A stretch of 64,000 nucleotides of DNA from positions 1,054,001 to 1,118,000 of the forward strand of contig JADJTQ010000003.1 of NCBI GenBank assembly GCA_016711125.1, given 5' to 3'. The position numbers and the translations under genes were made by a program. Positions 21,001-30,148 of this stretch are shown here, in pieces. This stretch comes from Saprospiraceae bacterium (GTDB lineage: Bacteria > Bacteroidota > Bacteroidia > Chitinophagales > Saprospiraceae). The notes under the pieces are model-generated. The model did not search any database, had not been told where the DNA came from, and was given only the letters and a program-made list of their open reading frames with translations. Numbering within the stretch: position 1 is the first letter of the stretch; the number at the start of each line of letters is the position of its first letter.

Positions 21001-22044
21001 TTAAAAATCATAGTGTCTTGTTGTCTTGCTCCGGTATCTGGCATCGATTTTAGGTATATTATATCCCTTTAAAACCTTAATGTAGTTAGCCCTCTCAAAA
21101 AGGGTTGGATCCTTGACATTTCGCTGACTCATTTTGCCACGCCACTGGTCGATTGTTTCAAAATTTCTAACCCGCATCCATCCTTAAATTTCATCAAGCA
21201 TATGGGTTATGTACGAAATACCATGTTTCAGTAATGCTGAAGCAGTCATTGCACAATTGGCACCAGCCAATATATATTTAATGACCTCCCTGGAAGAACT
21301 CACACCGGTACTAGCAGCCAATGAAGCATTTAATCTTCCATATAAAATCGCTATCCATTGCAATGACAAGCGAATCTCGCCAGGACCACTAAGCTGCAGT
21401 GCATGAGAAATAGTCATCTTCTCAATATCAAAATCGGGTTCATAAAATCGATTAAACAGAACCAAGGCATCTGCTCCGGCTCCATCCAGATTTTTAGCCA
21501 TGTTGGCCATCGCGCTGAAGTAGGGATTTAACTTGACCGCGACCGGAATTGATACAGCCTTTTTTACCAGTCCAATAATTTCCAAATATTTATCTTCAAC
21601 CGTCCTGCCATCCATCTCGATATCGGCCGGTATATAATAAACATTGATCTCTAGTCCTTTGGCACCGGCTTCTTCTATATGTTTGGCATAATCAATCCAA
21701 CCGGAATTTGTAATACCATTAAGACTACCGATGATCGGAATTTCGACTTCTTTAGAGGCCTTTTCAATAATCCGTAAATAAGCATCGATCCCCACCGGAT
21801 ATTCACTGACACTGGGAAAATAACTTAATGCCTCCGCCGAACTGTAAGCACTTTGCTCGAGGATTTCTTCATAAATCGCTTCTTCGCTCCGGATCTGCTC
21901 TTCAAACAGCGAAAACATCACCACCGCACCAGCACCTGCTTTTTCCATGGCGATGATATTTTCCACTTTTTCCGATAAAGGGCTAGCAGACACCACTATT
22001 GGCGACTTTAATGGCAGTCCCATGTAATTGACATGTAAGTTCAT
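21001..22044 (-). CDS. Dihydroorotate-dehydrogenase-like protein with in-frame TAA
   Basis: A FMN-binding TIM barrel of the DHOD/PreA type (start MNLHVNYMGLPLKSPIVVSA, then IIGSLNG, LEINVYY, PVAVKLNPY, STGVSS). Its N-terminal 286 residues end at a TAA at 21184-21186. The same frame continues for about 60 codons with the usual C-terminal tail of this family (WMRVRNFETIDQWRG, FERANYIKVLKG) and stops at 21001-21003. A change from AAA to TAA would explain the break. Members often sit beside pyruvate:ferredoxin oxidoreductase in Bacteroidota, are not the pyrimidine-pathway enzyme, and have no proven substrate. The truncated form would keep the barrel but lose the C-terminal helices. Confidence 0.85.
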
Positions 22045-22146
22045 AATTGACTCTTTTTTCTGTTTTTTAGTTTCGAATGTTGTTGGCGAGGACGCACAAC
22101 GACGGCCTCGGAATGTTTTCGAAAAAGTTTTTTACTTGGGCTCATG

Positions 22147-25100
22147 TTAATTAACCGGTTGAAAACCCGAAGCTGGTGTATCCGCCATTCTTTCATAGGT
22201 CTTCCAGCGTAAAGCGACCATTTCCTTAGCCAGCTCCATCAATCGCTCAGCTTCTGCCGGATTGGTTTTTGTCAAAATTTTATACCGCATTTCATTATAG
22301 GCGTACTCTTCCATCGTTTTTCTCGCTTCGGGCGAATCCAGGACAAAAGGATTGTGTAAGGCCTTTCGCAATTCGGGATTGTATCGTAATAATGGCCAAT
22401 ATGCTGACTCAACTGCTAGCTTTTGCTGTTGCATTCCGTTTTCCATTGCAATACCATGGGCAATACAATGACTATAAGCCAAAATCAGGGAAGGTCCCGG
22501 ATAAGCTTCGGCTTCACGCATCGCCAGCAAGGTCTGTTGCGGATTAGCTCCCATCGCCACTTGGGCAACATAGACGTTTCCGTAGGAGATTGCTTGCAAT
22601 GCCAGATCCTTTTTCCCAACTTGCTTACCGCCAAAGGCAAATTTAGCAGTGGCGGCAGGAGGAGTGGCCTTAGACATTTGACCACCAGTATTCGAGTAAA
22701 CCTCTGTGTCTAAGACCAGAATATTAATATCGCGACCACTAGCCAACGCATGATCAACACCACCTGAACCGATGTCATAAGCCCAACCATCACCTCCGAC
22801 CAACCAGACACTTCGACGTACCAAATGATCGACAACCGAGAGTAATTCGCGCGCTTCAGGCATATCCAATTTCAAAAGTTTAGCTTTTAGCACTGCAACT
22901 CTTTCCCGTTGATTTCTAATTTCCGATTCTGTTTTTTGCGGCGCATAGATGATCTCACTGGCGAGGTCAACACCTACTTGATTTTCAATTTTTTTAATTA
23001 ATTGCAAAGCAAAATCACGTTGCTTATCAACTGCAACTCGCATACCTAACCCGAACTCCGCATTATCTTCAAATAGGGAATTGGACCAGGCTGGCCCCCG
23101 TCCTTCTGCATTTGTACTCCAAGGGGTAGTCGGTAAATTGCCCCCATAAATAGATGAACATCCCGTGGCATTGGCAATAATTAAACGGTCGCCAAATAAT
23201 CGGGAAAGCAGGCTTAAATATGGAGTCTCTCCACAACCCGAACACGCACCGGAAAACTCAAATAGGGGCTCTAGAAACTGACTTCCCCTCACGGACGAAA
23301 AATCAACCTTCGAACGATCATTCCAGGGGATGGCTTCAAAATACCTGGCAGACTCCTGAGATTGTGCTCGTATGACTTCTGTATTAGGCTCCATATTGAT
23401 AGCGCGTTTACCACTTTCTGTGGGGCTATCGACTGGACAAGCATCAACACAAAGTGTACATCCAGTACAATCCTCGCTATAAATTTGTAAAGTGTAGTTG
23501 GTTTCCGGAAAACCTCTGGCATTAATGGGAGCTGATTGAAAAGATTCCGGTGTATCATCCAGCCATTTTTCGTGATAGAACTTGGCTCTAATTACACTAT
23601 GCGGACAAACAAAACTACAATTGCCGCATTGAATACAAAGATCAGGCTCCCACACCGGTACTTGATCAGCGATATTTCGTTTTTCCCATTTCGTCGTGCC
23701 ACTTGGATAAGTCCCATCGATGGGCAATGCGCTTACCGGAAGCGAATCGCCTAACCCATTCATCATTGAAAAAGTCACCTCTTTTACAAATTCAGATATA
23801 CCGTTTGACAACTGCTCTTTCTGGTTTGCAAGAGCGGAAACTTGTGCGGGAACCTCGACTTCCTTCAGGTTTTCCAGGGTGGTATCTACCGCGAGAAAAT
23901 TTCGTTCGATCACCGCCTTGCCCTTGGTATAGTAGGTTTTTTCAATGGCCTTCTTAATATGACCGATTGCTTCCTCTCTTGGCAAAACTCCGGAAAGTGC
24001 AAAAAAACAAGTCTGCATGATGGTGTTAATTCTTCTACCCATCTGAGTTTCTGCAGCAACACTTAAAGCATCAATGACAAATAATCTGATTTTCTTGCTA
24101 ATAATAGTTTCTTGGACCTTCTTTGGTAGATAGTCCCAAATTTCATCGGGACCATAGGGGCTATTTAATAAAAAGACGGATCTATCTTCACTATATTTTA
24201 AAAGATCAACTTGTGCAATAAAATTAAACTGATGACAAGCGATAAAATTAGCTCGCTCAATTAAATACGGTGCACGAATAGGCTCCGGACCAAACCTTAA
24301 ATGAGAAATGGTTTTAGAGCCGGACTTTTTTGAATCGTAAACAAAATAACCCTGGGCATTCAGCTCGGTGTTTTCTCCAATAATTTTAATTGAATTCTTA
24401 TTCGCCCCTACAGTGCCATCAGAACCTAATCCGAAAAACAAAGCCCGGGTGACACTCTCTTTTTCAATATTAAATTTAGGATCAAAAGGTAAACTCGTGT
24501 GAGTCACATCATCTTCAATGCCTATCGTAAAATGATTACGTAATTTAGCTCCCTGAAGGTGATCATAAATACCTTTGATCATGGCGGGGGTGAATTCTTT
24601 CGAGCCCAAACCGTAGCGACCTCCGATGACCTTGACATTCATCCTGGATTCTTCTTGGGCAGCATGCTCAAAAAGCGAATTAACGATGTCCAGATACATC
24701 GGTTCTCCAGTGGCTCCAATTTCTTTTGTTCGATCCAGTACAGCTATCTTTTTAGTGGACACGGGAATTTTATCAATAAAATCCTGCATCGAAAATGGCC
24801 TAAACAATCTCACTTGAAGAATACCCACTTTTCGTCCGTGATCATTTAACCATTTCACCGTTTCTTTCACCGTTTCTACTCCTGATCCCATTAGCACAAT
24901 TACTTCCTCTGCCTCCGGATCTCCCTCATATTCAAAAAGATGATATTGACGGCCGGTGAGCGAGCCAAATTGATCCATCATTTCCTGTACCACTCCTGGT
25001 GTTGCATTGTAAAAAGCATTTACCGTCTCTCTCCCTTGAAAATAGACATCGGGATTTTGAGCAGTGCCTCGTATAAACGGATTATCCGGGCTTAAGGCTC

Positions 25101-25719
25101 TTTTACGATGGGCATAGACCAGGTCGTCATTAATCATTTGACGAATTACAGAATCGGGGATAATCTCAATTTTATTAATTTCGTGAGAAGTACGGAACCC
25201 ATCGAAAAAATGAATAAAGGGAATTCTTGTTTGTAATGTTGCCGCCTGGCTGATCAATGCCATGTCATGGGCTTCTTGAACGGACGCAGAAGCCATCATA
25301 GCGAGGCCTGTCGTACGGGCAGCCATAACATCCGAATGATCTCCAAAAATAGAAAGTGCCTGTGCAGCCAATGACCGGGCTGCAACGTGAAAAACTGCGG
25401 ATGTTAATTCACCGGCAATTTTATACATATTAGGCAACATGAGCATTAACCCCTGAGAGGCTGTAAATGTCGTAGTCAGGGCACCAGCTTGTAAAGCACC
25501 ATGCACGGCGCCAGCTGCCCCACCTTCGCTCTGCATTTCGATTACCTGAGGAATGTTACCCCAGATATTAGTCAAACCTTTTGCGGCCCAAACATCAGCA
25601 TGTTCAGCCATGGGTGAAGATGGGGTAATTGGATATATTGCACAACCTTCATTGACACGGTAGGCAACGTAGGCGGTGGCCTCATTACCATCCATCATGA
25701 TAAACTTTTTCTTTTCCAT
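22147..25719 (-). CDS. nifJ: Pyruvate:ferredoxin (flavodoxin) oxidoreductase
   Basis: The single-chain form of about 1190 residues is complete. The start is placed at MEKKKFIMMDGNEA (25719); two codons upstream another ATG is possible. The domains in order are: pyrimidine-binding domain with AIYPITPSSPMAE; CoA/γ domain; an insert with two 4Fe-4S clusters (CIQCGNCSFVCP and CTGCTLCVDACP); a further CxxC in CSGCGETPY; and the TPP domain (GCSSIYGGNLPTTPW, GGDGWAYDIGSGG). It oxidises pyruvate and CoA to acetyl-CoA and CO2, reducing ferredoxin or flavodoxin. The GltD-like gene ends only about 8 bp upstream, which supports an operon and electron coupling to NAD(P)H. Confidence 0.97.
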   Translation of the reverse strand: MEKKKFIMMDGNEATAYVAYRVNEGCAIYPITPSSPMAEHADVWAAKGLTNIWGNIPQVIEMQSEGGAAGAVHGALQAGALTTTFTASQGLMLMLPNMYKIAGELTSAVFHVAARSLAAQALSIFGDHSDVMAARTTGLAMMASASVQEAHDMALISQAATLQTRIPFIHFFDGFRTSHEINKIEIIPDSVIRQMINDDLVYAHRKRALSPDNPFIRGTAQNPDVYFQGRETVNAFYNATPGVVQEMMDQFGSLTGRQYHLFEYEGDPEAEEVIVLMGSGVETVKETVKWLNDHGRKVGILQVRLFRPFSMQDFIDKIPVSTKKIAVLDRTKEIGATGEPMYLDIVNSLFEHAAQEESRMNVKVIGGRYGLGSKEFTPAMIKGIYDHLQGAKLRNHFTIGIEDDVTHTSLPFDPKFNIEKESVTRALFFGLGSDGTVGANKNSIKIIGENTELNAQGYFVYDSKKSGSKTISHLRFGPEPIRAPYLIERANFIACHQFNFIAQVDLLKYSEDRSVFLLNSPYGPDEIWDYLPKKVQETIISKKIRLFVIDALSVAAETQMGRRINTIMQTCFFALSGVLPREEAIGHIKKAIEKTYYTKGKAVIERNFLAVDTTLENLKEVEVPAQVSALANQKEQLSNGISEFVKEVTFSMMNGLGDSLPVSALPIDGTYPSGTTKWEKRNIADQVPVWEPDLCIQCGNCSFVCPHSVIRAKFYHEKWLDDTPESFQSAPINARGFPETNYTLQIYSEDCTGCTLCVDACPVDSPTESGKRAINMEPNTEVIRAQSQESARYFEAIPWNDRSKVDFSSVRGSQFLEPLFEFSGACSGCGETPYLSLLSRLFGDRLIIANATGCSSIYGGNLPTTPWSTNAEGRGPAWSNSLFEDNAEFGLGMRVAVDKQRDFALQLIKKIENQVGVDLASEIIYAPQKTESEIRNQRERVAVLKAKLLKLDMPEARELLSVVDHLVRRSVWLVGGDGWAYDIGSGGVDHALASGRDINILVLDTEVYSNTGGQMSKATPPAATAKFAFGGKQVGKKDLALQAISYGNVYVAQVAMGANPQQTLLAMREAEAYPGPSLILAYSHCIAHGIAMENGMQQQKLAVESAYWPLLRYNPELRKALHNPFVLDSPEARKTMEEYAYNEMRYKILTKTNPAEAERLMELAKEMVALRWKTYERMADTPASGFQPVN

Positions 25720-25727
25720 AATCAAAA

Positions 25728-27371
25728 TCAGATATTTGTAAAAGTCGGTTCAACCACCATTTCGATAGCATGACAAGGACACTGTTCGAAACAAACTGCG
25801 CACCCTGTGCAGAGATCATAATTAAATTTGTATTTCTTACCTGGCCCTAATTTGATAATGGCATCCTCAGGACATGAACCATAACAGGCATCGCATTCAA
25901 AACAATTGCCACATGACAAGCAGCGGCCTGCTTCGTAAGTAGCTTGCTCTGTCGTCAAACCTGCCTTGATCTCTGAGAAGTTTTCAACTCTTTTTTGTAC
26001 GGATAATTCTCCCTGCTCACGCATGGGCGCTTCAGTGTTGTACCAGATGTGGAGGTCTTCAAAACCCACTATTGGCTTCTTAGTAGTTGGCTGATAGTCT
26101 TGTCTTTTCAAAAAAGCATCAATATTGCGTGCAGCTTTCTTGCCATGACCCGTAGCAATAGTAACAGAACGCTGGTCCGGCACCATATCGCCACCCGCAA
26201 AAATGCCCGGATATCCGGACATCATATCCGGCCCGACCATTAGGGTCCCATCATTATTAAAGACCAGACCAGGTATTGATTTGAGGAAAGATGTATCCGT
26301 ATCCTGTCCCAGTGCAAGAATCAATGCATCGGCTTCGAGCGTTTCAAATCGACCAGTCGGCCTGGGTCTTCCGTTTTCATCGATCTCCATTTCTTCCACC
26401 GTGAAAGTCGACTGATTAATCTCTTTGATGGTGCGCAACCAGTTGATTTTGATTCCTTCTGCGAGAGCTTCTTCGGCTTCAAAATCATGTGCAGGCATAT
26501 GCTCACGGTCACGTCGATAGATGATCAGCGGTTCATATCCTAGTCTTTTGGCAGTTCGAGCGGCATCCATCGCTGTGTTCCCCCCTCCATAAATGGCAAC
26601 CCGGCGACCCAGTTTTGGCCGGGAACCTTCCTCGACTTCTTTAAGAAATGAAATGGCATCCAATATCTTGCCCGCTTCCCTTTGAGGTATATCAACTTTC
26701 TTACTGATGTGTGCACCTATCGCTATAAATACTGCATCAAACTGACCTGTTTGCATTTCCTTCAAGACATCGCTGACTTTGTGATTGAAGGAAAAGTGAA
26801 CACCCATATCTTTGATCAATCGGATCTCGTTGTCAAGCACATTGCGGGGCAATCGATAGGCCGGAATACCGAAATGCATCATTCCTCCGGCGACAGGACC
26901 TGCCTCAAAAACGTGTACATCGTGTCCGAGCCGGCACAGGTGAAAAGCTGCTGAGAGTCCACTGGGTCCAGCTCCAATCACCAATACCCGTTTACCCGAT
27001 GTAGCTGTCACAACTTTATGTCTCCATCCTTTTTCAAGAGCCAGGTCACCAAGATATCGTTCTACCGCATGGATGCTCACCGTACTATCAAGTTCGAGGC
27101 GATTGCAACTGTCTTCGCAGGGATGATAACATACCCTTCCATGCACTGAAGGCAAAGGATTATTTTCAGTCAGACTCCTCCAAGCTTCTTCCATTTTACC
27201 TTGCTTGACCAGGGCAAGCCACGCCTGAATATTTTCTCCTGCCGGACAAGCATGATTACAAGGGGGCATCAGGTCTTCATATACAGGAATCCTTTGTCGT
27301 AAAGCACCAGTTCCTTTGTGATGTTTCTGTAAATCCGGACTGGTAGTCAGGTCTTTTCGCAGATCAGTCAT
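25728..27371 (-). CDS. GltD-like NAD(P)H oxidoreductase with C-terminal 4Fe-4S ferredoxin domain
   Basis: The N-terminal Fe-S binding part (CNHACPAGENIQ, CYHPCEDSC) precedes an FAD site (GAGPSGLSAAF), an NAD(P) site (YGGGNTAMDAARTA) and the second FAD motif (YPGIFAGGDMV), as in glutamate synthase small subunit and NfnB. The last 70 residues add a SCGNCFECDACYGSCP cluster and a CTGCAVCFEQCP cluster. There is no large glutamate synthase subunit nearby, so glutamate synthesis is unlikely. With nifJ 8 bp downstream, the likely role is electron transfer between ferredoxin and NAD(P)+. ATGs at 27380 and 27371 are both possible. Confidence 0.9.
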   Translation of the reverse strand: MTDLRKDLTTSPDLQKHHKGTGALRQRIPVYEDLMPPCNHACPAGENIQAWLALVKQGKMEEAWRSLTENNPLPSVHGRVCYHPCEDSCNRLELDSTVSIHAVERYLGDLALEKGWRHKVVTATSGKRVLVIGAGPSGLSAAFHLCRLGHDVHVFEAGPVAGGMMHFGIPAYRLPRNVLDNEIRLIKDMGVHFSFNHKVSDVLKEMQTGQFDAVFIAIGAHISKKVDIPQREAGKILDAISFLKEVEEGSRPKLGRRVAIYGGGNTAMDAARTAKRLGYEPLIIYRRDREHMPAHDFEAEEALAEGIKINWLRTIKEINQSTFTVEEMEIDENGRPRPTGRFETLEADALILALGQDTDTSFLKSIPGLVFNNDGTLMVGPDMMSGYPGIFAGGDMVPDQRSVTIATGHGKKAARNIDAFLKRQDYQPTTKKPIVGFEDLHIWYNTEAPMREQGELSVQKRVENFSEIKAGLTTEQATYEAGRCLSCGNCFECDACYGSCPEDAIIKLGPGKKYKFNYDLCTGCAVCFEQCPCHAIEMVVEPTFTNI

Positions 27372-27450
27372 AGCGATCAAATAGGTTAAAAATAAGCCTC
27401 TAAAATAGATGCTAGCTCGTGCCTAAAGGATGAAGGAGGTCAGTTTACAT

Positions 27451-27466
27451 AGTGATCTTGCTCACC
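27451..27466. promoter_or_regulatory. Crp/Fnr-like palindrome upstream of the oxidoreductase genes
   Basis: The sequence AGTGATCTTGCTCACC contains GTGA-N6-TCAC, the core of Crp/Fnr-family sites. It lies 80 bp upstream of the start of the GltD-like gene. A similar palindrome is found at 29022-29037. No Crp/Fnr gene is in the window. Confidence 0.5.
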
Positions 27467-27484
27467 TACTTGACAGATGAAAGA

Positions 27485-27513
27485 AAAGGATGATCGCTAT
27501 AATCATCCTTTTT
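27485..27513. terminator. Bidirectional-looking intrinsic terminator
   Basis: AAAAGGATGAT (27485-27495) is perfectly complementary to ATCATCCTTTT (27503-27513) with a 7-base loop, followed by G-TTTT on the plus strand and by TTTCTTTC on the minus strand. It lies downstream of the Tll0287-like gene on the minus strand, which it most likely terminates. Confidence 0.75.
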
Positions 27514-27631
27514 GTTTTAATTCAGAATAAACACAAACGGGTACCATTGTGTCTCATACCTAGCCAATTGTGGGTCGCGAAAGGTAAAGCAATGATGGTA
27601 CTGCTGTTAAGCGAGCGATTGCAATTTCAGT

Positions 27632-28235
27632 TTAACGATCGAAAGTCAGACTCCATATGCCTCTTAATTCTCCAACCTTAAAATCAATTGCTTCGTCGGA
27701 AGGGTAAAGCCTTTTAATGACTTCATAATCTGAAGTTACAATGTCCTTTCCTTGAATGCCATGACACTTTATACAGTTTTCCATCATCATAATGGGAGCA
27801 TAGTAACGAACAATGTCGTTTGAGACTACCACTTTGGAAGCGGGCATATTCTGATTCTCTAAAAGCTTAAGATAATCATCAATTACGGCTCTTTCCTGAG
27901 CATCTGCCCGATTACCAGGATTCCGCAGACGGTGACTTGTACGTTTAATATCAACCGCATAAACATTTTTGAGACTATCCACCAAGGGTGAAGCAGCTAA
28001 GTTGCAAAATTCGACTGCCCCGGATACTCCCTCAGCCATCAATGCAGTCTTTAATTTGCCACTTAAATGTTGAAAAACAGAAGTTGTTACCTCAGCCCCT
28101 TTAATCTGGAATTTTTTCCAGCTCCGTAGTAGTTTCGCTTTCCTTTTGTTGACCCTGCTTTGTTGTGCATGACATCACCCAAAGCGACAAAATGAAAAAT
28201 AGCACTACTTGTAGATCAATCGAGAGTGTTTTCAT
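27632..28235 (-). CDS. Tll0287-like (DUF3365) c-type haem lipoprotein, N-terminal frameshift
   Basis: From the ATG at 28235 there is a lipoprotein signal ending in LWVMSC. After about 40 codons the frame shifts: one base too many near 28112-28121 (plus strand) separates it from the frame that carries KTALMAEGVSGAVEFCNLAA. The body is the Tll0287-like domain with a CIKCHG haem-attachment motif and IDFKVGELRGIWS at the end. The domain is a PAS-like haem sensor or electron carrier known from Cyanobacteria and Proteobacteria. Here it is envelope-anchored and alone, between the pyruvate/ferredoxin genes and the peroxiredoxin. Confidence 0.8.
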
Positions 28236-28305
28236 ATAGTCATATATTTGGTAAAACGAACTAAAATGCCTTCCCAACTACTAAGGGAATAGGTCACCAG
28301 TCAGG

Positions 28306-28962
28306 TTAATTTAGGGAAGTTTTAGCCAGATAAAAGTCAACCAATTCGATATCTTTTTGCACCAATCTGTTTTCCATTTCTTGCAGTGTTTTTGGTGGAG
28401 GTATGATCACTTTATCCCCTTTCTGCCAGTCTAAAGGAAGTGCTACTTTGTACTTATCAGCAGTCTGTAGCGCTTCAAGAGCCCGAAGTATCTCATTCAT
28501 ATTTCGACCCACATTGAGTGGATAATACATGATCAATCGGATAATCTTCTTAGGGTCGATAAAAAAAACTGCTCTCACTGCAGCCGTCTCACTCTCATTG
28601 GGTTGCAACATGCCATATAGTTTCGACACTTTCATATCAATATCAGCGATAATCGGAAAGTCAAAATAGACTCCGGTATTTTTCCGAACGTTGTTCACCC
28701 ATCCCAAATGAGCATGTACACTATCAATGCTGAGTCCAAGCAATTCTGTGTTTAAATTGTTGAATTCCTGCTTACGTTGTGCAAACCCGCTCATTTCTGT
28801 AGTGCATACGGGAGTAAAGTCAGCCGGATGTGAGAAAAGTATCAGCCATTTGTCTTTCGCATAATCGGATAATCGTATTTTACCAGTGGTGGTAACTGCT
28901 TCAAAATCGGGAGCCTTGTCTCCAATCCGAGGCATTAAAGTATTGCCAGAGTCTGATTCCAT
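28306..28962 (-). CDS. 1-Cys peroxiredoxin (Prx6 type)
   Basis: This 218-residue AhpC/TSA-family protein has the peroxidatic Cys at residue 53 in PADFTPVCTTE and the Prx6-type C-terminal dimerisation domain (PLDWQKGDKVIIPPP). No second conserved Cys is seen, so it is a 1-Cys enzyme needing an external thiol. It reduces H2O2 and organic peroxides in the cytoplasm. The start at MESDSGN (28962) is kept although a second ATG lies nine codons in. The divergent intergenic region toward the universal stress gene carries a Crp/Fnr-like palindrome, consistent with redox or oxygen-linked control. Confidence 0.93.
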   Translation of the reverse strand: MESDSGNTLMPRIGDKAPDFEAVTTTGKIRLSDYAKDKWLILFSHPADFTPVCTTEMSGFAQRKQEFNNLNTELLGLSIDSVHAHLGWVNNVRKNTGVYFDFPIIADIDMKVSKLYGMLQPNESETAAVRAVFFIDPKKIIRLIMYYPLNVGRNMNEILRALEALQTADKYKVALPLDWQKGDKVIIPPPKTLQEMENRLVQKDIELVDFYLAKTSLN

Positions 28963-29021
28963 TTTAACTTAATTTTTGGTCAAATAAAAAAGCAAAGTTA
29001 GTTCATTTATTAAACCCACTA

Positions 29022-29037
29022 AGTGATGATTATCACT
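29022..29037. promoter_or_regulatory. Crp/Fnr-like palindrome between peroxiredoxin and stress protein
   Basis: AGTGATGATTATCACT is a near-perfect palindrome with GTGA-N6-TCAC, also readable as TGAT-N4-ATCA. It lies 60 bp upstream of the peroxiredoxin start on the minus strand and 190 bp upstream of the plus-strand universal stress gene, in a divergent promoter region. Confidence 0.55.
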
Positions 29038-29145
29038 CAATGCTATGCAGATCAAGCCTTTTGGTTAGCAATAAATGTCATAAAGTAGCATGACCACCAT
29101 CATGTATCAAGAGCATATTTTTATCATAATTTGCCGAGATATGGT

Positions 29146-29175
29146 CATTAGATTGATTATCATTAGATTGATTAT
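29146..29175. repeat. Perfect 15-bp tandem duplication upstream of the stress-protein gene
   Basis: CATTAGATTGATTAT occurs twice head to tail (29146-29160, 29161-29175), about 50 bp before the universal stress gene start. It could alter promoter spacing or be a double binding site. Confidence 0.8.
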
Positions 29176-29226
29176 GTGTACAATGACTCTAAATACTATT
29201 ACCCAGCAAGATAAAAGCAGCCGACC

Positions 29227-30048
29227 ATGGAAAAGATTTTATTAGCCACTGATTTTTCCGATGCCTGCGAAAATGCATTGAAATACACACTAGCCCTAGT
29301 CGAAAATACCGATATCAAAGTAGATTTCCTGAATGTATATGATATTCCGGTTGTTGTCTCATCAAGTATGCCAAGTCGGGCGATAGATGGAATAATGAAG
29401 GAAAAAGCAAATGCCGTAGAAAGTCATCTAAGGGAGCTTCATGAAAGCATTCCTGTAAATCACCGGGGTATTTTCAGAGCGATTTATGGACCTTATGCAG
29501 CGACGGAGATTTCGGAATTTGCCAAAGACGAAGGCCACGATATGATTGTCATGGGCATGAAGCAGAACTACGGGCTAATGGACCGAATGATGGGTACGGT
29601 TACCGCTCAGACAATTCAACTGGCAACAGTACCGGTATTGGCGATTCCGAATCAATCTCTATTTCATACGTATAATCAAATTTTATTTCCGACGGCAAAC
29701 CCTACTGGTAAAGATCTTGCCGAAGCCGAAAAGAAGGCTATCGATTGGTTGCTAAAATTTTCTCAACTATTTGGTAAGCCGAAGATTCATATGTTGCATG
29801 TAGAAAAGAATTCAGACCAGACTCTGACTGATATCACTTCTAAAGCAGAGGTCAATGATCAATTTGATTTTACAAAATCATATGCTGAGACGATCGAAGA
29901 TGGCATCATATCATACTACGAGAAAGAACATGCCGAACTACTCGCATTCTATAAACCTTATCGATACTTTTGGGAACGATTATATCACTCAAGTCTTATT
30001 CGAAAAATTCTATTTAAGACTCGAGTTCCCATCTTGATTTTCCGCTAG
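29227..30048 (+). CDS. Tandem-domain universal stress protein
   Basis: The 273 residues hold two UspA-type domains. Domain 1 (residues 1-140) starts KILLATDFSDACENALKY and has a G-x2-G-type nucleotide loop in MGMKQNYGLMDRMMGTVTA, although the spacing is altered. Domain 2 (from about residue 150) is more divergent and ends KILFKTRVPILIF. Such proteins accumulate under starvation or low oxygen and often bind ATP. It precedes the HhH gene by 100 bp on the same strand and is divergent from the peroxiredoxin, so a shared stress regulon is likely. Confidence 0.92.
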   Translation: MEKILLATDFSDACENALKYTLALVENTDIKVDFLNVYDIPVVVSSSMPSRAIDGIMKEKANAVESHLRELHESIPVNHRGIFRAIYGPYAATEISEFAKDEGHDMIVMGMKQNYGLMDRMMGTVTAQTIQLATVPVLAIPNQSLFHTYNQILFPTANPTGKDLAEAEKKAIDWLLKFSQLFGKPKIHMLHVEKNSDQTLTDITSKAEVNDQFDFTKSYAETIEDGIISYYEKEHAELLAFYKPYRYFWERLYHSSLIRKILFKTRVPILIFR

Positions 30049-30148
30049 CGAATTAAGATTGACTAGATCTATATGATCAATAACACAGCAATACCTACAT
30101 ACCGAAATCAATCTTCTAATATTTCGAATAATTTACAGAGAAGACACT

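Noticed and set aside
4490..21186. Stop-codon reassignment
   Set aside because: The two in-frame stops are TAG and TAA in different genes, while both codons end many intact genes here; mutation or error is simpler.
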